Positions 16,717-31,607 of a stretch of DNA of 56,928 nucleotides are shown here, in pieces. The translations under genes were made by a program, and so were the position numbers. Where the stretch lies: NCBI RefSeq assembly GCF_017888565.1, contig NZ_JAGHFX010000048.1, positions 1-56,928 on the forward strand, in the 5' to 3' direction. The notes below the pieces were generated by a model. That model did no database searches and was not told the origin of the DNA. It was given only the letters and a program-made list of their open reading frames with translations. Source of the stretch: Clostridium sp. Lineage in GTDB: Bacteria > Bacillota > Clostridia > Clostridiales > Clostridiaceae. Position 1 is the first letter of the stretch; the number at the start of each line of letters is the position of its first letter.

Positions 16717-17688
16717 ATGAAAGAACTTATTCGTAATGCAACTATAGAAGATTTTAAAAGGGGATATCTGTGGGATAAGAAAAAAGGTGAGTTTATATGC
16801 TTAGTATGCGGAAAAAGTATTGGAATAAACAGTATTATTATAGATGATCATGTGTCAACTCATGGAACTCCAGTAGAAAGATTATTGATGCTAGATAAGA
16901 AGGATACGGGATTAACTGAAATTCAAAAAGAGTTACTTGATATGGCATCTAGCAAATTTAGTGATAAAGAAATAGCAAGTAATCTTGCTTGTTCAGAATC
17001 TACAGTAAGAAATATTAGGTTTTCATTAAGAGAAAGGGCAAGGCAAGCAAGAGCCTTTTTAGCTATTATGGAATTAGTGGACGAAGGTACAGCTAATTCA
17101 GTAAATCATAAAATTAGATATTTTCCTATTAAAGAAGAAAAGAGAAAAGCATTATTACCTAGATTTGCTAATTTATTTGAGCCAAATAGGAGTTATACAG
17201 AAAGAGAAGTAAAAACATTAATTAATAAAATTTATGATGATGATGCATTAATAAGGCGATATCTAGTAGATTATGGCTACTTGAAGAGAGATAAATATGG
17301 AGAAAAGTATTGTAAAATAAAAGGAGAAAGTACTATGGAAAATATAAAAAGAAAAGAACTTATAAATAATTATAAACAACAAGAAGTTGAGATGGGAATA
17401 ATCCAAATATATAATACAATTAATGGTTACTCTTTTGTAGATATATGCCAAAATTTATATAAACCGTTTGAGTCAATAAAGTTTAAATTAAATTTAGGTA
17501 AAATAAGAATTAAAGGTCTACAAGAGGATTGGGAGAATTATGGAGAAAAGGCATTTGAATTTAAAGTTGTAGAAAAGTTTAAGAAAAAAGAGGGCGCTAC
17601 AGAAAAAGAAGCACTTGATGATTTAAAGGAACTTCTAAATATTTGGATTGATAGTCAAGGAGATAATTTGAAATTATATAATATGTAA
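16717..17688 (+). CDS. Zinc-finger/HTH/DUF2087 regulator fused to a decayed GIY-YIG domain
   Basis: This 323-residue protein has several parts. Residues 28-49 hold C-x2-C...H-x3-H, a possible zinc site. A LuxR-like helix-turn-helix follows at about 65-105 (FSDKEIASNLACSESTVRN). Then comes a DUF2087 domain at about 130-205 (YTEREVKTLINK, RRYLVDYGYLKRD). The last 100 residues align by eye with GIY-YIG domains (GIIQIYNTINGYSFVD, then LNLGKIRIKGLQEDW and YGEKAFEFKVVEKF). The catalytic signature is lost: GIY reads GII, YIG reads FVD, and the conserved Arg position is not Arg. So it is probably a DNA- or ligand-binding part and not a nuclease. The start at 16717 has GTGAGG upstream; the frame stays open 21 codons further. 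Confidence 0.75.
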   Translation: MKELIRNATIEDFKRGYLWDKKKGEFICLVCGKSIGINSIIIDDHVSTHGTPVERLLMLDKKDTGLTEIQKELLDMASSKFSDKEIASNLACSESTVRNIRFSLRERARQARAFLAIMELVDEGTANSVNHKIRYFPIKEEKRKALLPRFANLFEPNRSYTEREVKTLINKIYDDDALIRRYLVDYGYLKRDKYGEKYCKIKGESTMENIKRKELINNYKQQEVEMGIIQIYNTINGYSFVDICQNLYKPFESIKFKLNLGKIRIKGLQEDWENYGEKAFEFKVVEKFKKKEGATEKEALDDLKELLNIWIDSQGDNLKLYNM

Positions 17689-17799
17689 ATTAATTTCAAA
17701 TTATATGTAAATAGAATATTTGAAGAGCAATAAATATAAAATATAACATTTTGTTCTATATGAATATAACATAGGGTTAATAAAAAGAATTATAGAAGA

Positions 17800-17842
17800 A
17801 ATAACCTTAGCTATTCATTAACTTTAGCTAAGGTTATTTTTA
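17800..17842 (+). terminator. Rho-independent terminator
   Basis: ataaccttagct (17801-17812) pairs with agctaaggttat (17826-17837), followed by five T residues. It ends the DUF2087 regulator transcript. Confidence 0.8.
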
Positions 17843-17930
17843 TGCGATAAATACCGTCCTTTCTTCAAATGAAATTATACTTCTTTATTAATTTGTGAAG
17901 TATTTCAATAGTTTAGTTAATAATATCGTA

Positions 17931-17944
17931 TGTAATCGTTTTAA
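17931..17944. promoter_or_regulatory. cre-like operator upstream of the giant beta-galactosidase
   Basis: TGTAATCGTTTTAA shares the cre core with the two sites at 1717 and 1899, though the last two positions deviate. It lies 62 bases before the ATG, where CcpA could repress. Confidence 0.45.
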
Positions 17945-17987
17945 GTTATATGTTAAACTTTATAAGAAAAGTAAAAAAAAGTAATAA

Positions 17988-24545
<6,558 letters not shown>

Positions 24546-24568
24546 AATGGTATTTATATAATAAAGAT

Positions 24569-24614
24569 AAAGTGTAGCATGCTTATCATAGATGAGTTAG
24601 CTACACTTTTCTTT
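24569..24614 (+). terminator. Rho-independent terminator of the beta-galactosidase gene
   Basis: aaagtgtagc pairs with gctacacttt across a 21-base loop and is followed by a T-rich tail. Confidence 0.75.
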
Positions 24615-24748
24615 ATAAATAAACAAAATATATATTAATTATTAACAATATGAATAAAGATTTTAAAAGCTCTTTTTTATGTTGATAAAAATAAATTATT
24701 CAATAAGGACATATTAATCAGTAAGATATAAATAATACAGCCTATATA

Positions 24749-25339
24749 TTATTTTTTAGCAATTAAGATATATAAAGAATCATCTAAAGATAATTTTTTC
24801 TCTATATTGAATCCTGCACTTTTTAGCTCATGATCCATTTCTGATGAATGAATTCTTGGATGCATTTTATGACCATTATTCAAATCTTTTTTTTCAAACT
24901 CAAGGCATAAAAAATATCCATTTTCTTTAAGAACTCTTTTTATTTGATCAAGTACTTTAGATAAAGGATTAACTTCATGTAAAACTAAAGAAGCTAGTAC
25001 AATATCAATTGAATTATCTGATAGAGGGATATTATCAATACTTCCTTGAATTGATTTAATATTTGTAATGTTTTTATCTCTAGCCTTGGATTCTATAAAA
25101 TCTAACATTTTTGAATCTATATCTAAAGCATAAACTATGTTGTCTACCATTTTAGATGCTGGGATTGATAAATATCCTGTACCTGACCCTAAGTCTAAAA
25201 TAATATCACTTTTATTAATAGGTATCATTTTCAATAGCTCTTCTGGAGTAAAATTCTTATTTCTATTAGAATTATCTAAATTTTCTATCTTTCTTTTGAA
25301 ATGATTAATTTCTCTCGAATGACAATGATGTTTTTCCAT
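24749..25339 (-). CDS. Class I SAM-dependent methyltransferase
   Basis: This 196-residue methyltransferase has the Rossmann signature LDLGSGTGYLSIPASK at about residues 49-64, acidic motif II (YALDID), motif IV in DIVLASLVLHEVNP and a final YILIAKK strand. The N-terminus carries MEKHHCHSREINHF, a His/Cys-rich start that could bind metal. The start at 25339 is set by AGGAG just upstream. It begins one base after the MarR stop codon, so translation is coupled. The pair suggests a sensed compound that is then methylated. The substrate is unknown. Confidence 0.85.
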   Translation of the reverse strand: MEKHHCHSREINHFKRKIENLDNSNRNKNFTPEELLKMIPINKSDIILDLGSGTGYLSIPASKMVDNIVYALDIDSKMLDFIESKARDKNITNIKSIQGSIDNIPLSDNSIDIVLASLVLHEVNPLSKVLDQIKRVLKENGYFLCLEFEKKDLNNGHKMHPRIHSSEMDHELKSAGFNIEKKLSLDDSLYILIAKK

Positions 25340-25340
25340 A

Positions 25341-25829
25341 TTAATTCTCCTCATTTAAATTGTTTTTATTTTCATAAGTATTAAAAGACTTAATGCTTGA
25401 ATCTAATATAGTATGGAATTTCTCTAATCCATAGATTATTTTTTCTATATCTTCAACCTGAGTAGTTTTTATGGCCTCAAAAAGATAACCTTTTTTTACA
25501 TATACAAAATCAAAATCCCTTATAAAGTCATCAGAAAGGGATAGTTTGACAATTCGACGATTATCTTCTGGTATTTCTCTTACTAATACACCTTGCTTTT
25601 CAAGCAGAGTAACAATACCTGATGCAGTGCTTTTAGATAAATTTAATTTTTCACATAATTCCTTTAAAGTAATATAAGGAGTATTATATAATTGGCGTAA
25701 TACCATAACTTGTTGAGAATTAAATTTATAATTTTTAAATTGCTCAAAGGAAATTTTATGGAAGTCCTCCCAAAGTAACTCATAAAGTTCTATTATTTTT
25801 TCGGTATAATTTGATGAAGTATTATTCAT
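25341..25829 (-). CDS. MarR-family transcriptional regulator
   Basis: This 162-residue winged-helix repressor has recognition helix LNLSKSTASGIVTLLEKQGV and wing EIPEDNRRIVKLSLSD. The start at 25829 (MNNTSSNYTEK) has AAAGGAG 8 bases upstream; the frame stays open 20 codons further, without a ribosome binding site. It leads a two-gene unit with the methyltransferase and probably represses its own promoter through the palindrome at 25881. Confidence 0.88.
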   Translation of the reverse strand: MNNTSSNYTEKIIELYELLWEDFHKISFEQFKNYKFNSQQVMVLRQLYNTPYITLKELCEKLNLSKSTASGIVTLLEKQGVLVREIPEDNRRIVKLSLSDDFIRDFDFVYVKKGYLFEAIKTTQVEDIEKIIYGLEKFHTILDSSIKSFNTYENKNNLNEEN

Positions 25830-25880
25830 ATTTAGAACTCCTTTTATATTTAAATGCCATAATATTCGAATTGATAAACT

Positions 25881-25896
25881 GTTCGACATATCGAAC
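25881..25896. promoter_or_regulatory. Probable MarR operator
   Basis: GTTCGACATATCGAAC is an inverted repeat about 52 bases upstream of the MarR start. A further attcgaat palindrome lies at 25864-25871. Confidence 0.6.
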
Positions 25897-26162
25897 TATT
25901 GTGTTAACAATACTATTTATTTCTTTTATAGTCAATAGATTATTTTTACATAATTGCCATATTATATATACAATATGCACTTCTTATTAACATACTCAAA
26001 TAAAATACTTTAAAGAGGGAAATAAATCTATATATAATAACAAATGAAAAAATGCTTATTATCTAGTCTTATTAGTGCATGATTAAATAAGAGATTAGTT
26101 AACAAATTTATTAATTTATCCTTAATAATATGTATCTTTATGAGAAATTAAAGTATTAGTGT

Positions 26163-26375
26163 TATAAGAAAAATAAAGAATTGTTTCATTTATCTGAAAG
26201 TAGACTATCTCATTTATTTAAAGAACAGGTAGGACTACCACTTAAAAGCCATATTGTATTATGTAAATTAAAAAGAGCTTATATGTATTTATTAGAAAGT
26301 GGTAATATAACAGATGCAGCATTGAAGTCTGGGGTTGATAGCCCATAATATTTTGCATATACAAGTAAAAAGTAA
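26163..26375 (+). pseudogene. AraC-family regulator remnant
   Basis: About 70 codons read ELFHLSESRLSHLFKEQVGL, then LKSHIVLCKLKRAYMYLLES, then GNITDAALKSGVDSP, stop, YFAYTSKK. This is the double helix-turn-helix end of an AraC regulator (normally GFDSPSHFxxxFKK). The in-frame TAA at 26346 and the lack of an upstream effector domain show a decayed fragment. The other sequence between 25900 and 26520 holds no other gene. Confidence 0.8.
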
Positions 26376-26526
26376 ACTTATGAGATTTGTATATAAATAA
26401 AATCATATGTATAAGGTAAACTATAGAAAGTAATATCAATATTTAGATGAAAATTTGTCTTAAAGTAAACTAAAAGGTATATAATTATATTAAAAAATTA
26501 ATTACAAAAATTTAGGAGGTATAAAT

Positions 26527-27345
26527 ATGAATATAAATACTAAGATAAAAATGAATACTGGCACTGAAATTTATCAATTTGGATTAGGGGTTTGGCAAAG
26601 TGGGCCTGAAACTAAAGAAGCAGTTCTTGCAGCATTAAAAGCTGGATATAGGCATATTGATACTGCAGCAGTATATAAGAATGAAGAAGCCGTTGGAGAA
26701 GCTATAAAAGAAAGTGGAATTCCAAGAGAAGAATTATTTATAACAACAAAGCTATGGAATCAAGATATGAGAGATCATAAAGTAATGGAGGCTTTTGAAT
26801 TAAGCTTAAAGAAGCTTGGATTAGATTATGTGGATTTATACTTAATACACTGGCCAGTTAGAAATGAATATATTACATCATATAAAATTATGGAGGAAAT
26901 TTATAGAAGTGGTAAAGCAAAAGCTATTGGAGTATCAAATTTTAAAACTCATCATTTGCAAGACTTATTAGATAATACAGAAATTGTTCCAGCGGTAAAT
27001 CAAATGGAATTTAATCCTCAAATGCAAGATTATGATATTTTAGAAATGTGTAGAGAAAAAGGAATAGTATTTGAGGCTTGGTCACCACTTGGTTCTGGAG
27101 CTTGCCTTGATGATAAAGAAATAATAGAAATAGGCAAAAAATATAACAAGTCAGCAGCTCAAGTTATTATTAGATGGTTATTACAAAAGGGAATTGTGGT
27201 ATTCCCTAAATCAGTACATGAAGCTAGAATAAAAGAAAACTCAGATGTATTTGATTTTGAGTTAACTAATGAAGATATGAAATTAATAGATGGAATGAAT
27301 AGAAATTTAAGAACTGGTGCTGATCCGGATAATTTTGACTTTTAA
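26527..27345 (+). CDS. Aldo/keto reductase
   Basis: This 272-residue NADPH-dependent TIM-barrel oxidoreductase reduces aldehydes or ketones. Family motifs are visible: GLGVWQ, AGYRHIDTAAVYKNEEAVG (catalytic Asp and Tyr, about 44-55), TTKLWNQDM with catalytic Lys, LDYVDLYLIHWP with catalytic His (about 113), GVSNF, NQMEFNP, and VVFPKSVHEARIKEN for cofactor phosphate. AGGAGGT precedes the ATG. The gene is monocistronic, with a terminator at 27399. The substrate is unknown; clostridial relatives act on methylglyoxal or diketo sugars. Confidence 0.92.
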   Translation: MNINTKIKMNTGTEIYQFGLGVWQSGPETKEAVLAALKAGYRHIDTAAVYKNEEAVGEAIKESGIPREELFITTKLWNQDMRDHKVMEAFELSLKKLGLDYVDLYLIHWPVRNEYITSYKIMEEIYRSGKAKAIGVSNFKTHHLQDLLDNTEIVPAVNQMEFNPQMQDYDILEMCREKGIVFEAWSPLGSGACLDDKEIIEIGKKYNKSAAQVIIRWLLQKGIVVFPKSVHEARIKENSDVFDFELTNEDMKLIDGMNRNLRTGADPDNFDF

Positions 27346-27398
27346 TAGAAAAAGTAAATTTTAATTTAGATACTTAATAAAATAGAAATGTAAATAAG

Positions 27399-27437
27399 AA
27401 AAAAGGTGTGGATTATATAAATTCTACACTCTTTTTT
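27399..27437 (+). terminator. Terminator after the aldo/keto reductase gene
   Basis: aaaaaggtgtgga pairs imperfectly with ttctacactcttttt, followed by a T run. Confidence 0.6.
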
Positions 27438-27542
27438 ATATTGATCTTAGAATACAAAATTTAATATATTGGTTAAGATAATAAATAATAATATAATTAT
27501 TGAAAATTAATTAAAAATAAAAGTAATAAATAGTAATATATT

Positions 27543-27571
27543 TTGACAATCTTCTAAACTACTGATAAAGT
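27543..27571 (+). promoter_or_regulatory. Promoter of the interrupted helicase gene
   Basis: TTGACA (27543-27548) and TAAAGT (27566-27571) lie 17 bases apart, 37 bases before the ATG at 27608. Confidence 0.6.
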
Positions 27572-27607
27572 TAAGAAGCATATAATTTAATGAAAGAGGT
27601 ACTAGTT

Positions 27608-28738
27608 ATGGAAAAGAGTTTTGAAAATCTAAAAGTAAATGAAAAAATAATTAGTGGATTAAATGCTATGGGAATAAAGGAGCCTACTGAAATACAAGAA
27701 AAAATTATTCCATTAGCTTTAGAAAAAATAAATTTAATTGGGCAATCAGAAACAGGTACAGGAAAAACGCTAGCATAACTTTTGCCTATAATAGAAAATA
27801 TTGATATAAATAAAAAAGAAATGCAATGTATAATATTAGCACCAACTCATGAACTTGCTATTCAAATAAATAATACGATAAATGAGTTAAAAAAAGCATC
27901 AGGTTTAGAAATTACTTCTACACCTTTAATTGGAAGTGCAAATATTAAAAGACAAATAGATAATTTAAAAGCAAAGCCTCATATATTAGTAGGATCTGCT
28001 GGAAGAATTCTAGAGTTAATAAGAAAAAAGAAGGTATCTGCTCATACAATAAAAACTATTGTAATTGATGAAGTAGATAAGCTTTTAGATAAAAATAATC
28101 TTCCTACTGTAAAAGAGATAATAAAAGTTACACCAAAGTACACTCAAGTTATGATGTTTTCAGCTACATTAAATAATAAAACTTTAGATATAGCTAAAAC
28201 TTTAGCAGAAGACATAAAAGTAATTTCAGTTAAAAATAACAAAGTTAATGAAAATATAAATCACAATTACATAAAAACTGATAGTAGAAAGAAAGTTGAA
28301 ACATTAAGAAAACTTTTAAATGCATTAAAATCTCCAAAGGTTTTAGTATTTAATAATGATAGTTATACTACTAATACAGCTGTTGAATATTTATTATTTA
28401 ATAACGTTAAAGTAGGCTCTATTGCTGGAAATGTAAAGATGGAAGATAGAAAAAGAGCTTTAGAAAATTTCAGAAAAGGCAAAATTAATGTCTTAATTGC
28501 ATCTGACATAGCTGCTAGAGGCTTAGATATAAAAGGCGTAACTCACGTTATTAATTTTGATATTCCTGAAGATTCTAAGGACTATTTACATAGAGCAGGG
28601 AGAGTTGGAAGAGCTGGAGAAAGCGGTGAAGTAATTTCTTTAGTTAATGATAAAGAAGAAGATGTCATTAAAATGCATGAAAAGAGCTTTAAAATAAGTA
28701 TTTCAGAAAGAATACTTTATAGAGGTACCGTAGAATAA
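27608..28738 (+). pseudogene. DEAD-box RNA helicase interrupted by an in-frame UAA
   Basis: The sequence encodes a 376-codon DEAD-box helicase core in one unbroken frame except for a TAA at 27776-27778 (codon 57). The part before has the Q-motif region and motif I, SETGTGKT, followed by LA-stop. The part after continues with LLPIIEN, then PTHELAIQI (Ia), VIDEVDKLLD (motif II, DEVD), FSATLN (III), RGLDIKGVTHVINFDIPE (V) and YLHRAGRVGRAGE (VI). Family members usually have Tyr or Phe at the stop, so a single TAT to TAA change explains it. A TTG at 27782 could restart, but the product would lack motif I. Either the gene is dead or the base is a sequencing error. AGAGGT precedes ATG 27608. Confidence 0.8.
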
Positions 28739-28768
28739 TGAATTTTTAAGATAAATTGAGAATATAAA

Positions 28769-28844
28769 GGCTACGATAAATAGATATGCAAAGAAGTACT
28801 GGGACCGCTATATGCTTATTACTCATATTCTATTTATCTTAGCC
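28769..28844. other. Long imperfect hairpin with a T-box-like core
   Basis: ggctacgataaatagatatg (28769-28788) pairs almost fully with the arm at 28824-28844. The loop contains TGGGACCGC (28800-28808), which matches the TGGNACCGC core of T-box leaders. No aminoacyl-tRNA synthetase or amino acid gene follows, and specifier stem I is absent. It may be a terminator, small RNA or decayed T-box. Confidence 0.35.
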
Positions 28845-29020
28845 AAATTATGTTTCCTAATTGAAATTATTAAATGAATAATTGGTCTTATTAATTCTAT
28901 ATATTAAATTCGATATTATATAGAAATCGGAAATTTAATACATAGCATTATGTTTAATTGGAAATCTATTTAATAGAACAATAGTGACAATATTATGATA
29001 TAACAAATCAAAAATATATA

Positions 29021-29048
29021 TTGACTATTTTAATGTATATGCTAAAAT
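29021..29048 (+). promoter_or_regulatory. Promoter of the adenine riboswitch/adenosine deaminase transcript
   Basis: TTGACT (29021-29026) and TAAAAT (29043-29048) are 16 bases apart. The riboswitch begins about 32 bases downstream. Confidence 0.6.
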
Positions 29049-29079
29049 TAATATTAATTTAAATAAAGATATATTAAAT

Positions 29080-29150
29080 ATCTTCGTATAACCCTAATAA
29101 TATGGTTTAGGGGTTTCTACCAAGAACCAATAATTCTTGATTACGAAGAA
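29080..29150 (+). promoter_or_regulatory. Purine riboswitch aptamer, adenine type
   Basis: The aptamer has P1 strands tcttcg (29081-29086) and cgaaga (29144-29149). The conserved core parts are TATAACCCTAATAATATGG, GTTTCTACCAAGAACC and TTGATTACG. The specificity base (position 74 of the family) is T at 29141, which pairs with adenine; guanine switches have C there. A terminator overlaps the 3' side, so ligand binding should prevent termination and turn expression on. The downstream gene is adenosine deaminase, as in the known Clostridium perfringens add switch. Confidence 0.93.
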
Positions 29151-29191
29151 ATCATTTTATTTGTGATTTCTTCGTAATCAAGAATTTTTTT
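29132..29191 (+). terminator. Riboswitch-controlled terminator
   Basis: The 3' side of the aptamer (ttcttgattacgaagaaatc, from 29134) can instead pair with gatttcttcgtaatcaagaa (29165-29184), followed by a T run. Formation is mutually exclusive with P1, which is the switch. Confidence 0.88.
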
Positions 29192-29536
29192 ATAAAAATT
29201 ATGAAAATTTAAAATATTAAAATAAATTATATGGGCTATTTTTGATTTTTGGTTAAGTCGTAAATTAGTTTCGTGTTTTTAGTAATAAACTTGCTTTAAT
29301 ATAATTTAATTCAGGCAGAACTTTAAATATTAGTATTTTATAATTTGTATAAATAAATATTCAGATATATCGATTATTATGAAGCCGAATCTATGATGCA
29401 TAAATAAGTATTTAAATTATAGAAATACTTACTCAAATTATAAAACTAAAATTTTCAAAAGAATGAATAAATTTATTTAAATATTTAATAATTATTTTAT
29501 TTTGCATATATAAAAATTTTAAGGAGGACTAATTTT

Positions 29537-30526
29537 ATGGATATTAATAACTTACCTAAAATAGAGCTTCACTGTCATTTAGATGGTAGCTTAAGAGTTG
29601 AGACAGTTATAGAACTCGCTAAAAAAGAAAATATTCAATTAGACAGTTATGATTATGATTACGTTAAAAGTTTATTAACTGTTGAAGAGAACTGTGACTC
29701 TTTAGATGAATATTTGAAGAGATTTGATTTGCCAAATGAAGTTTTGCAAACAAAAGAAAACTTAAGAAGAGCAGCTTATGAACTATTAGAAGATGCTGCA
29801 AAAGATAATGTTAAATACATTGAAGTTAGATTTGCACCAATATTTCATATTAAAAAAGGACTAGCTTTAGAAGAAATTATTGAAAGTGTTATAGATGGAA
29901 TAAGAGACGCGGAAAATAAATATGATATAATTGGAAATGTTATAATTTCTTGTATTAGAGGATTAGATTTAGAACATGTATATGAATCAATAAATGCTGG
30001 CGAAAAGTATCTTGGAAAAGGTGTTGTAGCAATTGATTTAGCAGCATCAGAAAAAGAAGATTTTGCTTATGAATATATAGAAGCAATGAAAGTTGCTAAG
30101 GAAAAGGGATTCAGAATTACAATACATGCCGGAGAAACTGGCTTTGGTAAGAATGTAAGGGATTCCATAAACCTTTTAGGGGCTGAAAGAATAGGGCATG
30201 GAGTCTATATATACAATGATGAAGAGGCTTATAAATTAGTAAAAGACAATGGGATAACTTTAGAAATGTGTCCTAAAAGTAATGTGGATACAAAAGCTGT
30301 AAATTCATATGAAGATCATCCTATATATAAATATCATAAAGATAGTATTAAAATTAATCTTAGTACAGATAATAGAACAGTTTCCAATATAAATTTAAAT
30401 GAAGAAACAAGTAAATTAGTTGAAATATTTAAAGTCAATATAGAGGAATATAAAGAAATTTATATAAATAGTGTAAATGCAGCATTTTGTGATGATGAAA
30501 CAAAATCAATGTTATTGTCAATATAA
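29537..30526 (+). CDS. add: Adenosine deaminase
   Basis: This 329-residue zinc TIM-barrel enzyme converts adenosine to inosine in the cytoplasm. Zinc ligands are His12 and His14 (IELHCHLDGSL), a later His in ITIHAGETG, and the Asp of STDNRTVSN. The Glu of HAGE is the proton donor. The STDNRTVSN form marks adenosine, not adenine, deaminase. AGGAGG precedes the ATG. The adenine riboswitch about 350 bases upstream makes expression rise with adenine. Inosine would feed the purine nucleoside phosphorylase at 7821. A long untranslated stretch (29192-29536) between switch and gene holds nothing that I recognise. Confidence 0.94.
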   Translation: MDINNLPKIELHCHLDGSLRVETVIELAKKENIQLDSYDYDYVKSLLTVEENCDSLDEYLKRFDLPNEVLQTKENLRRAAYELLEDAAKDNVKYIEVRFAPIFHIKKGLALEEIIESVIDGIRDAENKYDIIGNVIISCIRGLDLEHVYESINAGEKYLGKGVVAIDLAASEKEDFAYEYIEAMKVAKEKGFRITIHAGETGFGKNVRDSINLLGAERIGHGVYIYNDEEAYKLVKDNGITLEMCPKSNVDTKAVNSYEDHPIYKYHKDSIKINLSTDNRTVSNINLNEETSKLVEIFKVNIEEYKEIYINSVNAAFCDDETKSMLLSI

Positions 30527-30640
30527 ATTCTTAATGAGAAATATTTAGTGTTGCTTAGATAATTTAAATTTTAATTAGGAAATTAACTATAAAATTTCAA
30601 ATAGAATTATTTTCACTATAATATTAGACATTAACATATT

Positions 30641-30688
30641 AAAAGCTATAAAATTAAGTTATTATACTACAATTTTATAGTTTTCTTT
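30641..30688 (+). terminator. Terminator after adenosine deaminase
   Basis: agctataaaatt pairs with aattttatagtt, followed by tttctttat. The rest of the 337-base gap (30527-30863) is AT-rich and shows nothing else. Confidence 0.6.
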
Positions 30689-30863
30689 ATATTATAGTTA
30701 GTCACTTTAAAAGTCATAATATTATAGTGATTATGTTTTTATTTATGTAATTGGAAATATAAACAACTATGAAATAATTAAAATATTAATATAATAAATA
30801 TTAGAAGTATAAATGTTATAAACATATATATGTTTTTTAAAATATAAGAAAAGGATATAAATT

Positions 30864-31487
30864 ATGAGAGCATATAAGATAAAAATAGAACTAAAAGATA
30901 GCAAGCCATTAATATATAGAAGGGTTATCGTTCCCTCTGATATTAACTTTGAAAAATTACACAATATAATTCAAATTTCAATGGGGTGGAATAACAGTTA
31001 TTTATATGACTTTAATATTAAGGAAGAAAATCTAAGAATCACTTGTGATAAGGAAGCTATTTCCGAATATGATTTTTATTCTAAATTAAAATTAAATGAG
31101 AAAAACGATCCTCATGGATTTATAAGGAATATGATTATAATTACACCTAGGCTTAGTAATGAAGTTAGTATAGATTACTATTTAAACAAATTTAATAAAA
31201 TTGAATACATATATGACTTTGGTGACTACTGGAAGCATTATGTAATTGTAGAAGAAATAATTGAAGACTATATTTATGAGTATCCTAAATGTATTGAAGC
31301 AGAAGAAAATTGCCCGCCAGAAGATATTGGGGGAATAGAGGAATATATGGAGTTTTTAAAAGTAATTAATGATAAAAACCATCCTGACTATGAAAATTTA
31401 GCCGTATGGGCAAGTGCACAAAATTATAAAAAAAATTTTGATATTGAGAATGCTAATATGCTTATGAGAGAAATGAATAACATTTAA
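30864..31487 (+). CDS. Plasmid pRiA4b ORF-3-like protein
   Basis: This 207-residue cytoplasmic protein matches my recall of the pRiA4b ORF-3 family (unknown function). Typical parts are YKIKIELKDSKPLIYRRVIV near the start, LHNIIQISMGW, then YIYDFGDYWKHYVIVEEI at about 113-130 and CIEAEENCPPEDIGGIEEY. The family is often on mobile or accessory DNA. Start ATG 30864 has AAAGGAT upstream. The gap to uvsE is 120 bases, so it may or may not share a transcript. Confidence 0.85.
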   Translation: MRAYKIKIELKDSKPLIYRRVIVPSDINFEKLHNIIQISMGWNNSYLYDFNIKEENLRITCDKEAISEYDFYSKLKLNEKNDPHGFIRNMIIITPRLSNEVSIDYYLNKFNKIEYIYDFGDYWKHYVIVEEIIEDYIYEYPKCIEAEENCPPEDIGGIEEYMEFLKVINDKNHPDYENLAVWASAQNYKKNFDIENANMLMREMNNI

Positions 31488-31607
31488 AGGAAGCTAAGTT
31501 TAATGTTAATAAAAATTTAAATTAACCTTAATAAGTAAAATCATACATGTAAACTTTTCTTATTTGGGAATACTATTTATAAATAATTCTTAGATAGGAG
31601 AATATTT

